This document shows positions 32,870 through 41,589 of a stretch of 64,000 nt of DNA, one piece after another. Position 1 is the first letter of the stretch. Each line of letters starts with the position of its first letter. The stretch is from Butyrivibrio sp. AC2005 (GTDB lineage: Bacteria > Bacillota > Clostridia > Lachnospirales > Lachnospiraceae), in the NCBI RefSeq assembly GCF_000424145.1, contig NZ_KE384137.1, forward strand, positions 520,594 to 584,593, given 5' to 3'. The notes beneath the pieces were generated by a model. The model ran no database searches and was not told where the DNA came from. It saw nothing but the letters and a program-made list of their open reading frames with translations. Made by a program: the position numbers and the translations under genes.

Positions 32870-33814
32870 TTAGATACCCTTAAAAGTTTTTTCCTTATAT
32901 CTGATGATTTTCTTACCAACAATTTCTCTGTTTTCGGGATTTTCGAAGAAGCCGCCCTGTGTACGTCCGATTTCTTCAAGATGTCTTGCTCTTCCCTCAA
33001 CTGTTGTACGATCCTTTAACAGGCCGTCCTTCTGAATAACAAATTTCCACTTGCCATCCTCAGTCTGCTCAAGATTTCCGCCTGCTCCGCAAACCTGACA
33101 CTCGATAGGATAGTGAAGGCCATCCCACTGAGGTTCTCCAAGAACAAGTGCGTTTGAATGGCAGTTAGGACACCAGCCCATGTTTTCATCACCAAGCCAG
33201 CCTCTCTTCTCAACAGGAGTCTTAACAGCCTTGATAATGTTTTCACCCATCTTGTGAGCTCTCGCTATAAGCTCATCATCAAGAAGACACTGAGCGGGTC
33301 CTGGTACTCTGGTTGCAAGAATCATGTCAACAACCTTCATATCTGTTGTGAACATTGTTGCCTGAAGTCCTTCAAGAGCCATGGACTGCCATGCTCTGGT
33401 TGATCCGCCTACTGAGATAAGTCCGGCAACTCTGTCTCTGTGTTCAATTGCACCGATTGTCTCAAGGAATGCCGTCTCATAGCTAAGGCTTCTCTGAGCG
33501 AATGTCAGATAGTTGGCGGATGGCATCAGATCATATGTAGGAACTGAATAAATAACCGCATCCTGGTTGAGCAGTACGTCCATGATTTTCTTTTTGTCAT
33601 CCTTATCATCAAGAACGCAGCCAACATTCTTGCCCTGGGACATACCGATTGTGCAGGATGTGCAGCCTGTGCAATCAAGGATGTTGTAGTCCCTTAAGTT
33701 AATCATTGTTACCTCAGCTCCTGCCTCCTCACAGGCGATAAGAGCCTCCTTTAACAAAATTTCGCTGTTACTGTTTTTTCTTCCGGCAGTAACCCCCATT
33801 ACTTTGATACTCAT
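32870..33814 (-). CDS. NADPH-dependent FMN reductase-type flavoprotein with zinc ribbon
   Basis: 314 residues. Residues 1-200 have the flavodoxin-like FMN_red fold (KVMGVTAGRKNSNSEILL phosphate loop, and YSVPTYDLMPSANYLTF). A CTGCTSC cysteine cluster (about residues 50-56) recalls iron-sulfur flavoproteins. A C-terminal zinc ribbon follows (WCPNCHS...CQVCGAG, about 215-245) with a tail of about 65 residues. It is the first gene of the operon, divergent from the PucR-type regulator, and probably supplies reduced flavin or electrons to the flavoprotein that follows 18 bp later. Confidence 0.87.
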   Translation of the reverse strand: MSIKVMGVTAGRKNSNSEILLKEALIACEEAGAEVTMINLRDYNILDCTGCTSCTIGMSQGKNVGCVLDDKDDKKKIMDVLLNQDAVIYSVPTYDLMPSANYLTFAQRSLSYETAFLETIGAIEHRDRVAGLISVGGSTRAWQSMALEGLQATMFTTDMKVVDMILATRVPGPAQCLLDDELIARAHKMGENIIKAVKTPVEKRGWLGDENMGWCPNCHSNALVLGEPQWDGLHYPIECQVCGAGGNLEQTEDGKWKFVIQKDGLLKDRTTVEGRARHLEEIGRTQGGFFENPENREIVGKKIIRYKEKTFKGI

Positions 33815-33936
33815 AATGCTTACTTCCTCTTTATCATTTTTTTAATATGTAATACGTTAGTTAATAAATTATCATTCAGAGTTTCTCTTTACATCCAACG
33901 GTCATTGAGTAAAAATAGTAAATATCGCGGACCTTT

Positions 33937-33952
33937 TCCGACAAATGTCGGA
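33937..33952. promoter_or_regulatory. 16-bp palindrome, candidate operator of the divergent operon/regulator pair
   Basis: Perfect inverted repeat tccgaca-aa-tgtcgga in the 179-bp space between the FMN-reductase gene (start 33814) and the PucR-type regulator (start 33994). A symmetric site beside a divergent regulator gene is a typical binding site for that regulator. The region also has A/T-rich promoter-like stretches, but no strong -35/-10 pair on either strand. Confidence 0.5.
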
Positions 33953-33993
33953 TGCAACTTAAAATTACGAAAAAATGCGGGAGAACCAGTAAA

Positions 33994-35505
33994 ATGGCTT
34001 ATATTTCAGACATCATAAATGCCATAGAAAAAAAATATGAGATTATTGTCCATGGAAACGCACCAAAAAGGCATTCAGTTGACGGATTGCGTTTTTTAAA
34101 TCAAAATGACGTTATCATTGAGCATCTTTCACCCAACATACTCTATCTGGCAAGCTATAAGGATTACGGTAATTCAGATGTCTTTGGGGATGTTCTTTTC
34201 ATAGGAACCGGTGATAGAGTTCCTTCTTCGGATTCTTTCTATATAAATGAAGAACTCGATATATTAGAACTTTATAATCTTATGGAGGATGTCATCCTTT
34301 CTTATCAGAGAATTGATATACAAAAACAAAGTCTTTTCAGCATTCTCCACAACGGCTATGGTATAGAAGCTCTTCTTCAAACCGCCAACAAATATCTTGG
34401 TAATCCTGTTGTTGTCTGTGACAGCAGCTATGGTATCCTTGCTTCTTACCCTGACCTTTCGGATAACAAGAACCTGGAAATACGAAATAACCGCCTGTCA
34501 GTACGTGCAAAGAATACTGCCGACATGGAACAGAAAAAAATCACCGAGCGAATTTATCACTCGGTGTATCCCTTTGCTGTAAAATTTGATGATTATTCAT
34601 TTAATTGGATATTTGAAAGCATCAGAATAAAGCATGCTGTCGTGGGATACATCTGTGTAATGTGTAAAGACCGCGATCACACCGAAAGTGATCTTGATCT
34701 TATTCATACGCTTGCGCAAATGGTTTCCATCCAGCTTCAGAAGGATGACTCTTACAGGAATCCTCAGGGAATTAAATATGATATGTTTTTAAAGGATCTT
34801 TTCGGAAGACATTATGACGAAGAAACCGCCGTCTCTCAGCTATCTCTTCTTGGTATTAAGCCGCAGGATTACTACTATATTGTTGCCTGCAGCTTCACTG
34901 CGACTTCAAATCGCCTTATGGCTTATCACAACTATATCCATCAGCTCACGAACATCTTTTCAAACAGTGTTACGGGAGTATTCGGAAATCGTTTTGTGAC
35001 CCTGGTTTCCACCTCAAAACCGGCTACGCTTGACGAAAAGACAGCAAAGAGATTAGGAACATTTCTGACAATGAACCATATGATCGGAACTATCAGCTAT
35101 CTCTATGACAGGTTAAGTGAGAGCTCCTCTTATTTTAATCAGTGCCAGGGACTACTCTCCCAAAGAATGTCAGTATTTAACGAATCACCAATTATATATT
35201 ATAAAGACTACTATTTGAGACATATTCTGGGTGCACTGAATAAACACGCACTTGTAATGGCATCAATTAATCCATCTATAAAATTCATGAAAAAATATGA
35301 CGAGGAAAATGGAACTAACTATATCAGCACACTTACTACTTATTTTGACAATAACAGAAGCGCACCTGCTACAGCAAATGCGCTTTTCATACATAAATCA
35401 ACTTTATTTTACAGATTCGATAAGATGAAACAGCTTTTTGGAATACACCTTGATGATAAGGATGAACTGTTTTCTTATGAGTACTCTTTGAAGCTTTTGG
35501 AGTAA
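33994..35505 (+). CDS. PucR-family transcriptional regulator
   Basis: 503 residues from the ATG at 33994 (gggag 10 nt upstream); an ATG at 33952 is possible but poorly supplied. The C-terminus carries the PucR helix-turn-helix (NRSAPATANALFIHKSTLFYRFDKM, then LFGIHLDD). The preceding region has the GGDEF-like fold common in CdaR/PucR proteins, and the middle has a GAF-like sensor (NPVVVCDSSYGILASYP). Such regulators respond to small metabolites (purines, sugar diacids, amino acids) and usually activate an adjacent catabolic operon. The divergent 14-gene operon is the obvious target. Confidence 0.9.
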   Translation: MAYISDIINAIEKKYEIIVHGNAPKRHSVDGLRFLNQNDVIIEHLSPNILYLASYKDYGNSDVFGDVLFIGTGDRVPSSDSFYINEELDILELYNLMEDVILSYQRIDIQKQSLFSILHNGYGIEALLQTANKYLGNPVVVCDSSYGILASYPDLSDNKNLEIRNNRLSVRAKNTADMEQKKITERIYHSVYPFAVKFDDYSFNWIFESIRIKHAVVGYICVMCKDRDHTESDLDLIHTLAQMVSIQLQKDDSYRNPQGIKYDMFLKDLFGRHYDEETAVSQLSLLGIKPQDYYYIVACSFTATSNRLMAYHNYIHQLTNIFSNSVTGVFGNRFVTLVSTSKPATLDEKTAKRLGTFLTMNHMIGTISYLYDRLSESSSYFNQCQGLLSQRMSVFNESPIIYYKDYYLRHILGALNKHALVMASINPSIKFMKKYDEENGTNYISTLTTYFDNNRSAPATANALFIHKSTLFYRFDKMKQLFGIHLDDKDELFSYEYSLKLLE

Positions 35506-35538
35506 TGTTTTTTAGCTTCCGGAAAATAATATTATTAC

Positions 35539-36369
35539 TTAGTTCCCTGATTCCAGCATTTCCTTCAGGCTCTCTATCAGTTTGTCCTGCTGCTCTTCTG
35601 TAAGGATGTCGTTTATATCGATATCCTTACCGGTTCTGTCCTTGTACAGTTCCTCAAAACTTCTGCCCTGATCTTCCGGATTAAAGTCCACATCCCTGGC
35701 ATGACTTTTAAGCTCTGAATCGTCCGGAAGTGCAGCGTAGGCAATATTATGCTGCATCCATTCATATACCATGTCATCAGCACTACGATAGCTCGACATG
35801 TCACGTCCATGTATAGGATGAATATCTATGAGCGCCTGACAGATTATAGTCATGTCTGACATACTATTAATCTTGTAGGAATTATAGATGGTCCAGTTGT
35901 CTGTTCTGTATACAGCGCTATAGTTCTCAGAGTTGTATGTGAATGAATAGTTAGTGCCCTGCCCATCAACATCCTGAAGATTTATATCCTCTGCAGAGGT
36001 CAGGATTCCAGTTTCTTCAGAGCTTCGGTTTCCAACTGCATCTGATTCAGCAGAGCTATCCTTTTCTTCTGTTCCTGATTCATTAGTCTGCGTACTGATA
36101 GCAGAATCTGTCTCTTCATCTATAACGGCATCTGTATCTACAGTATCTTCTGCCTTAATATCTCCTACGCCATCAGCTCCAATAACAGATTTATTCTGTT
36201 CTTCTTGTTCTGTTTCGATAACCTGACTTTCATTTTCATTGCCAATAGGTTCGAATAAAGTATCCTCTCCATCTTTGCTGCATCCTGATAATGATATCAG
36301 ACCAAGCAATGCCGCTGCTGTAATCCCATATTTAATTTTATTTAGTTTTATAATCTTATTTTTCATCAT
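35539..36369 (-). CDS. lipoprotein of unknown function
   Basis: 276 residues from the ATG at 36367-36369, giving a lipoprotein signal peptide (KYGITAAALLGLISLSGC, lipid-bearing Cys about residue 30). A long acidic Ser/Thr/Glu-rich linker (about 31-120) precedes a globular domain (about 125-276) with YSFTYNSENYSAVYRTDNW and a C-terminal helical part. I do not recognise the domain. No clear ribosome-binding site is visible. The gene converges with pucR and stands alone. Confidence 0.72.
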   Translation of the reverse strand: MMKNKIIKLNKIKYGITAAALLGLISLSGCSKDGEDTLFEPIGNENESQVIETEQEEQNKSVIGADGVGDIKAEDTVDTDAVIDEETDSAISTQTNESGTEEKDSSAESDAVGNRSSEETGILTSAEDINLQDVDGQGTNYSFTYNSENYSAVYRTDNWTIYNSYKINSMSDMTIICQALIDIHPIHGRDMSSYRSADDMVYEWMQHNIAYAALPDDSELKSHARDVDFNPEDQGRSFEELYKDRTGKDIDINDILTEEQQDKLIESLKEMLESGN

Positions 36370-36452
36370 TACTGTAGTATAACATACCCTTTCATATAGA
36401 AGAAAAACATAAATTGCAGTCACAAAACACAAAAAGTTCACAAAAATACCTC

Positions 36453-36479
36453 TAACATCTTATTAACCTATGCCGATAT
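36453..36479 (+). promoter_or_regulatory. sigma-D/sigma-28 (flagellar) promoter
   Basis: taac (36453-36456), 15-bp spacer and gccgatat (36472-36479), against the Bacillus subtilis sigma-D consensus TAAA-N15-GCCGATAT; only the last -35 base differs. It reads toward the unknown gene at 36589 and starts RNA near 36487. Confidence 0.65.
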
Positions 36480-36493
36480 ATAAGATAGCAACG

Positions 36494-36545
36494 GATATTG
36501 CCGAATATCAAAGGATGGATTTTCTATTGGTATTCGGATTTTTTT
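36494..36545 (+). promoter_or_regulatory. leader with two mutually exclusive hairpins, one a terminator
   Basis: Just after the predicted start point, gatatt-gccg-aatatc (36494-36509) can form a 6-bp hairpin. The alternative ccgaatatc (36501-36509) with ggtattcgg (36529-36537) forms a stem followed by seven T (36539-36545), an intrinsic terminator. The two share 36501-36509 and cannot coexist, an arrangement typical of attenuation. Confidence 0.45.
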
Positions 36546-36588
36546 GTCTAAAAGTTTTCACTAATTCTTGATGGAAGGAGGAAAACAC

Positions 36589-37818
36589 ATGCTCGAACTC
36601 TCAAAGGTTAAGCAGGTTCAGAACATTGGCACTTACAAATATGAAAATAATGGGTCCCCTGCCAAAGCAACAACACAGAGCTTTAAGGCACACTTAGATG
36701 ACGCCTCAGCTGTAAATAGCACTACTCCCATAAGCAATACGACAGTCAAAGAAAATGCTTCAAATACAGGTTCAACGGTTAATGGAACTAATGCAGCTGC
36801 TACTCCGCAAAAAACATCACAGACCGAATACACTGATACTGAGTGGGACGCACAGCGCAAGAAAAATATTGCAATCAGCAAGCTGCAGAAGGCAGACCCT
36901 GATATAGCCGCACTTGAAAGGGTTGCTCCCAATGCTTCTGAAAAAGTGAAAAGCGCATGGATAGATGCCTCCAGGGAAACCGGATACAATGGTCTTGGAT
37001 ATAGCAAAGACGCGACAGAAAATACCGCAACAAGACTTTATGCTGAAATGAATACAAGTGCCAAGATGACTGATAACAGCGCTGCCGGAGTTCAGGATAT
37101 TTTGGGCGGGAATGTAGATTCTGCCATAGATGCAATTGAGGCCGCGAAACAGGATCGCATCAACATGACTAATTCACCCAGATCTTTAAAACGCTCTGAC
37201 AATGAATTAGAATTTTACGATGCATTTTTAGAAAAATTAAACGGTTTACAGAATGGCACTTACACACCTTCAGAACAAAGTACCTTTGAGAGAATGAACA
37301 AGAACAACCTTGAAGTGCTTCCTTCAGAAAGCAGCAATGCTTCTGAAGAAATGGAAATCCCTGCAAGATATTCGGAAAATGCGTTTTTCCATAAAACCAC
37401 TGGGGTCGATGCTGATGGTAATACCTTTGAGCTTAGCGCAAAATACCCTGCGGATTACGATCCGTCAAATCCCAAGGTTGAAGTCTTTACTAACTATCAA
37501 GGCTCAGAAAAGCTCTATGAGGTCAGCATAAATAATGTAAATCCAGATAAAGCATCACAGGCTGAGCTTTACGGTCTTTTCGCATATGTTGAAGATGACA
37601 GGAACATTCCACGCAGTATCGATCCGGATTCTTCAGACCTCTACTACAGCGCTCTTGACAGAAAACTCGAAATATTACATCAAAATGTTCAGGATGTAGA
37701 CAAAAACAACCAGCAGGAGACATATTTTGCTGAAACGGTAAATCCTTTCAAAACAATGGGCAACCTCTCATACTGGGATAGGAAAGAGATATTGGAAAGC
37801 GTATACAGCGGAAGTTGA
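36589..37818 (+). CDS. unknown soluble protein, probably in the flagellar regulon
   Basis: 409 residues from the ATG at 36589, with ggaaggagg 6 nt upstream. There is no signal peptide, membrane segment or recognised domain. The N-terminal 85 residues are Ser/Thr/Asn/Ala-rich and probably disordered (QSFKAHLDDASAVNSTT), and the rest is mixed alpha/beta (about 85-200 helical; the later part contains FHKTTGVDADGNTFELSAKY). Its promoter matches the sigma-D flagellar consensus, so a role in motility or chemotaxis is likely. A disordered N-terminus is common in proteins exported by the flagellar apparatus, but that is speculation. Confidence 0.75.
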   Translation: MLELSKVKQVQNIGTYKYENNGSPAKATTQSFKAHLDDASAVNSTTPISNTTVKENASNTGSTVNGTNAAATPQKTSQTEYTDTEWDAQRKKNIAISKLQKADPDIAALERVAPNASEKVKSAWIDASRETGYNGLGYSKDATENTATRLYAEMNTSAKMTDNSAAGVQDILGGNVDSAIDAIEAAKQDRINMTNSPRSLKRSDNELEFYDAFLEKLNGLQNGTYTPSEQSTFERMNKNNLEVLPSESSNASEEMEIPARYSENAFFHKTTGVDADGNTFELSAKYPADYDPSNPKVEVFTNYQGSEKLYEVSINNVNPDKASQAELYGLFAYVEDDRNIPRSIDPDSSDLYYSALDRKLEILHQNVQDVDKNNQQETYFAETVNPFKTMGNLSYWDRKEILESVYSGS

Positions 37819-37833
37819 ATAACATTACGTTTT

Positions 37834-39378
37834 TTATAATAATGGAGCCACAACTCGCAGGAAATTATCAATAATCTTATGAATAAATTTCCTGTTTATA
37901 TCCTCAAGGTGTCTTTCCCTGCACTCTTTCAATGTACTCAGATAATCAGCCTTCAGGGCATCAACAATATCTGCCTTGTAGAAAACAGAGCTACACTCGA
38001 AGTGAAGGAAAAGGCTCCTGTAATCAAGATTGACCGTTCCAATTCCTGCTATCTTATCATCTGAAATAAATGCCTTGGCATGAACAAAGCCGGGCGTATA
38101 TTCATAAATTTTCACACCGGCTTTTAAGAGGTCCTCGTAATAGCTTCTTGAAAGCCGGTAAACTAATTTCTTGTCAGGAATTCCGGGCATAATTATTCTT
38201 ACATCCAGGCCTCTTCTTGCAGCTCTTATAAACGCATCAAAAAGCGCATCCCCCAGCATAAGGTATGGCGTATAAAACCATACATACTCAGTTGCTGTAG
38301 AAAGAATCTCCGTAAACAGAATATTACTGGTGTGCTCATCTCTCATAGGAGAGTCATAATACGGAAGTATATAACCGTTATCCGCATCGTAATCCTCCAT
38401 ATCTGCAACACGCTTTAATGTTTCTTCAGGAATTTTATGCATGGCAAAAGCGTCCCAGAATTCAGCAAACATATAGGTATAGCTTGCCACTGCCCTGCCT
38501 GTTACGCGAAAACCGATGTCCTTCCATCTTCCAAACATCTGCTTTTCATTGATGTACTCATCTGCCAGATTAACGCCTCCGCTGTAGGCTATCTCTCCGT
38601 CGATGACCATAATTTTCCTATGATCTCTGTTATTGAGCTGAGATTTTATGAGAAAGAATGGATTAAAAGGAATGCATTTGATTCCCTTCCTTGAAAGATC
38701 CGAAATGTCCCTAACTGAGTAAGTTGCAATACTTCCAAGGTCATCGTACATAACCCTGACATCAACTCCTGACTGCACTCTCTCTGCAAGTATTTCCGTA
38801 AGTGTATCCCAGAATTTACCGGACTGTATTATGAAATACTCAATAAAAATGAAGTGCTTCGCATCCTTCAGATCCTTGCACATATCGGCAAACATATCTT
38901 CCCCGAAGGGATAATACTTTGAAGTATCATTTTTCAAAAGAGGAAAGCCTGTTGACTGACTGACAAATGACAAGGTCTGTCCAAGCCTTAAGTCATCCTT
39001 CTCAATCTCCTTTATATAACAGGGGATTTCTGTATTGTCACCATCATATAGTTTTCTTAGCACTGATGCTGTATAGTTAAGTCTCACCCTGAGCTTCTTC
39101 CCGGTAGTTTTATTTCCCAGGGTAAAATACAGCATGGCACCCAATACAGGTACTGCTACTATTACTATAGCCCAAAGCAGTTTATAGGAGCTCTCATCCC
39201 GTCTTGCAATAAGCCTGACAACAAAAAATACTGCAAGCACAGTGAAAATACCATTAACAATATCAGCCAGATGGCCATTGGTAATTCTGTTAAATTGGAC
39301 AAGTGTCAAATATAGCCATCCAATCTGAATAGCCAGCACCGGAAGAACAATGATGATTCTGCCAAGTATTTTTTTCAA
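37834..39378 (-). CDS. cls: cardiolipin synthase
   Basis: 514 residues. Two or three N-terminal transmembrane segments (about 5-30, 37-57 and 68-88) are followed by two phospholipase D motifs, HRKIMVIDGEIAYSGGVN and HAKAFISDDKIAGIGTVN (HxKx4D each). The enzyme condenses two phosphatidylglycerol molecules into cardiolipin plus glycerol at the membrane. Length and order are those of bacterial ClsA-type enzymes. The gene is monocistronic and convergent with the sigma-D-driven gene. Confidence 0.94.
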   Translation of the reverse strand: MKKILGRIIIVLPVLAIQIGWLYLTLVQFNRITNGHLADIVNGIFTVLAVFFVVRLIARRDESSYKLLWAIVIVAVPVLGAMLYFTLGNKTTGKKLRVRLNYTASVLRKLYDGDNTEIPCYIKEIEKDDLRLGQTLSFVSQSTGFPLLKNDTSKYYPFGEDMFADMCKDLKDAKHFIFIEYFIIQSGKFWDTLTEILAERVQSGVDVRVMYDDLGSIATYSVRDISDLSRKGIKCIPFNPFFLIKSQLNNRDHRKIMVIDGEIAYSGGVNLADEYINEKQMFGRWKDIGFRVTGRAVASYTYMFAEFWDAFAMHKIPEETLKRVADMEDYDADNGYILPYYDSPMRDEHTSNILFTEILSTATEYVWFYTPYLMLGDALFDAFIRAARRGLDVRIIMPGIPDKKLVYRLSRSYYEDLLKAGVKIYEYTPGFVHAKAFISDDKIAGIGTVNLDYRSLFLHFECSSVFYKADIVDALKADYLSTLKECRERHLEDINRKFIHKIIDNFLRVVAPLL

Positions 39379-39564
39379 AGTCTTCTCCTTCGTTTTCTAA
39401 TATGTTTATATCAATTTTATCAACGGAATTTCAATAATTCTACTTTTTGAAAAGTTATTTCTATGATATTCAGAAAAATTTAATATTTAATTTCGTTTTG
39501 TTTTGATATGCACCATCTATAATTAATTATGTGACTGTCCCTTTATTACATTAGGAGGTTTACC

Positions 39565-39730
39565 ATGCTTTTTCAAACAGTTGACAAGTTAAAGCGCCAA
39601 TCCCTGGTGGAGTACCCCTGCAAATCTGTTTTTGGGGATAGGTATAATACTACTATTCACTGCGTTTGTTGGCGTTATGCGTCTTATCTGGCTATGGCCT
39701 ACATACCGATTCTTGCATTCAATGCGCTAA
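39565..39730 (+). pseudogene. small membrane-protein gene, apparently frameshifted
   Basis: The ATG at 39565 has an ideal ribosome-binding site (aggaggt, 6 nt before it) and a tataat box about 45 bp upstream. In its own frame it gives an unremarkable 67-residue product ending at 39768. In the +1 frame, open from 39593 to 39730, the sequence reads as a convincing membrane helix with flanks (NPWWSTPANLFLGIGIILLF, then TAFVGVMRLIWLWPTYRFLH). A single indel near 39590 would join the start to this helix. It lies directly upstream of the Na/Pi cotransporter gene. It could also be a translated leader or a sequencing error. Confidence 0.35.
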
Positions 39731-39782
39731 GCAACCTGGCAATCAAACGCATTATGCCCAAAAGATAGAGGAGACCTTGTCC

Positions 39783-41543
39783 ATGAGTTCAGTAGAAATA
39801 TTCACCATTATCGCTTCTATGGTAGGTGGTCTTGCATTATTTATGCTGGGAATGGATACCATGAGCAATTCCCTGTCAGCGTTGGCAGGAGGGGCCCTTA
39901 ACCGATTACTGGGAACCATTACCAAAAACAAATTCTTTGCGTTTTTATTTGGTGCAGTCATAACCGGAATAGTTCAGTCCTCTTCTGCTATTACGGTTCT
40001 TTCTGTCGGTCTTGTAAATTCCGGAATCATAGAGCTTTCAAAGGCTGTAGGCCTTATTATTGGTGCAAATCTTGGAACAACCGCTACTGCATGGATATTA
40101 TCCCTGAATGCTCTGGATGGCGAGGAGCTGTTTCTTACAATTTTAAAACCAAGTTCTTTTTCGCCATTCCTTGCAATATTCAGTATTTTCATTACCATGT
40201 TCTCTAAATCCGAAAAAAAGAAAAATGTGGCATCTGTACTTCTTGGTTTTTCGGTAATGATGATTGGTATGAATCTGATGAGTTCAGCGGTCTCTCCTCT
40301 CAAGGAACTGCCCGCTATAAAAAATATACTGATAAGCTTTAACAATCCTATCCTTGGATTTTTATTTGCACTATGTTTTGCTCTTATCATTCAAAGCTCA
40401 GACGCTGTTATCGGAATCGTGCAGGCCTTTGCCCTGTCCATGACTATTACATATGGCATGGCTCTTCCCCTTATACTGGGTGCACAGGTTGGTACATGTA
40501 TTACTGCTCTGCTGTCTTCCCTTGAAACATCCAACAATGGAAAAAGAACTGCTCTTTTGAATCTTTACTATAATTTTGTAAAGACACTTCCTGTCCTGAT
40601 TATTTTTTATTTTTTAAATAAAGCTTCCGCTTTAAGCTTTATAGATAACAGAGTTGGCGGGATAGGTATACCTGTAATGCATTCTATGGTTAATATCATA
40701 GCCATTGTAATATGGCTTCCTTTGTCGGATGTATTGGTAACACTGGTCAATCTGTCCATTCCTTTAAGTGCGGCAGAAAAGGAAGAACAGGCCAACAGAC
40801 TGACCATGCTTGATGATAATCTTCTGGGTAATCCTGAGGTTGCGATTGATCAGACAGACAAAGCTGTAATTATTCTATCGGAAACAGTTGAGGATACATA
40901 TCTGTCTATAATAGACATTTATAAAAATCCTGATGTTAAAGAGAAAATACCGATGCTTATTGAAAGGATCTTCAGATTCCGCGATCAGATTGATTCCTAT
41001 CTCACAGAACTATCAATGAAAGAATTGGGTAGTACAGAAAGAGCTCATCTGAATCTGCTTAATTCTGCCAATATTGCATTCGGAAGAATGGGAAAGGTTG
41101 CTAAGCGGTTATTCGATTTATCTGACACAATCGCTTCATCTTCATATAGACTCACAGGTGAGGATCTCAAACAGAATCATATACTTGCGGGATCAATATA
41201 CGAAATCATGCAGTTGACAATCAGTGATTTCAAAACAAGATCAAATGCTGTTTCACAATCAATAAGATATTACCGGGAAGAAATCATGGAACTTAGCAAC
41301 ATAGTAAAACGAAATTACATAAAGAGAATCCATGACGAAGACCTGGACCGAAGCAACAGCACACTTTATACGGATGTGTGCAATATCGAAGAGCGGCTTA
41401 TTGATTACTGTGACATGATTGCCGAGGCTCTTATCAGGTACAGCAAAGAAACAAATCAGTATAATGCTTCGGTAAACGGAAATGATAAAAAAATACGTGC
41501 ACAGGTACATGAAGCCTTCAAGGATAAGTTCGAAGCTTTATAA
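39783..41543 (+). CDS. Na+/phosphate cotransporter (NptA/PhoU-like domain)
   Basis: 586 residues from the ATG at 39783 (gaggag upstream). Two inverted Na_Pi_cotrans repeats carry the QSSS-type motifs GIVQSSSAITVLSVGLVNSG and IIQSSDAVIGIVQAFAL (the second has Asp for Ser), with 8-9 transmembrane helices in residues 1-330. The C-terminal 230 residues are helical and PhoU-like. It would import phosphate with sodium. A strong bidirectional terminator follows. Confidence 0.92.
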   Translation: MSSVEIFTIIASMVGGLALFMLGMDTMSNSLSALAGGALNRLLGTITKNKFFAFLFGAVITGIVQSSSAITVLSVGLVNSGIIELSKAVGLIIGANLGTTATAWILSLNALDGEELFLTILKPSSFSPFLAIFSIFITMFSKSEKKKNVASVLLGFSVMMIGMNLMSSAVSPLKELPAIKNILISFNNPILGFLFALCFALIIQSSDAVIGIVQAFALSMTITYGMALPLILGAQVGTCITALLSSLETSNNGKRTALLNLYYNFVKTLPVLIIFYFLNKASALSFIDNRVGGIGIPVMHSMVNIIAIVIWLPLSDVLVTLVNLSIPLSAAEKEEQANRLTMLDDNLLGNPEVAIDQTDKAVIILSETVEDTYLSIIDIYKNPDVKEKIPMLIERIFRFRDQIDSYLTELSMKELGSTERAHLNLLNSANIAFGRMGKVAKRLFDLSDTIASSSYRLTGEDLKQNHILAGSIYEIMQLTISDFKTRSNAVSQSIRYYREEIMELSNIVKRNYIKRIHDEDLDRSNSTLYTDVCNIEERLIDYCDMIAEALIRYSKETNQYNASVNGNDKKIRAQVHEAFKDKFEAL

Positions 41544-41552
41544 AACAAAAAG

Positions 41553-41587
41553 CCTCGCAGTTTCATTTTTTTAAACTGCGAGGTTTT
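41553..41587. terminator. bidirectional intrinsic terminator
   Basis: Perfect 11-bp stem (cctcgcagttt 41553-41563, aaactgcgagg 41573-41583) with A-rich left and T-rich right flanks. It serves both the Na/Pi gene and the convergent LPQTG gene. Confidence 0.88.
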
Positions 41588-41589
41588 AA

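Noticed and set aside
36487-36588. c-di-GMP riboswitch before the sigma-D-driven gene
   Set aside because: The conserved GEMM core (GCAAACC, GACGCAAAGCC) is absent; only alternative hairpins and a terminator can be seen.
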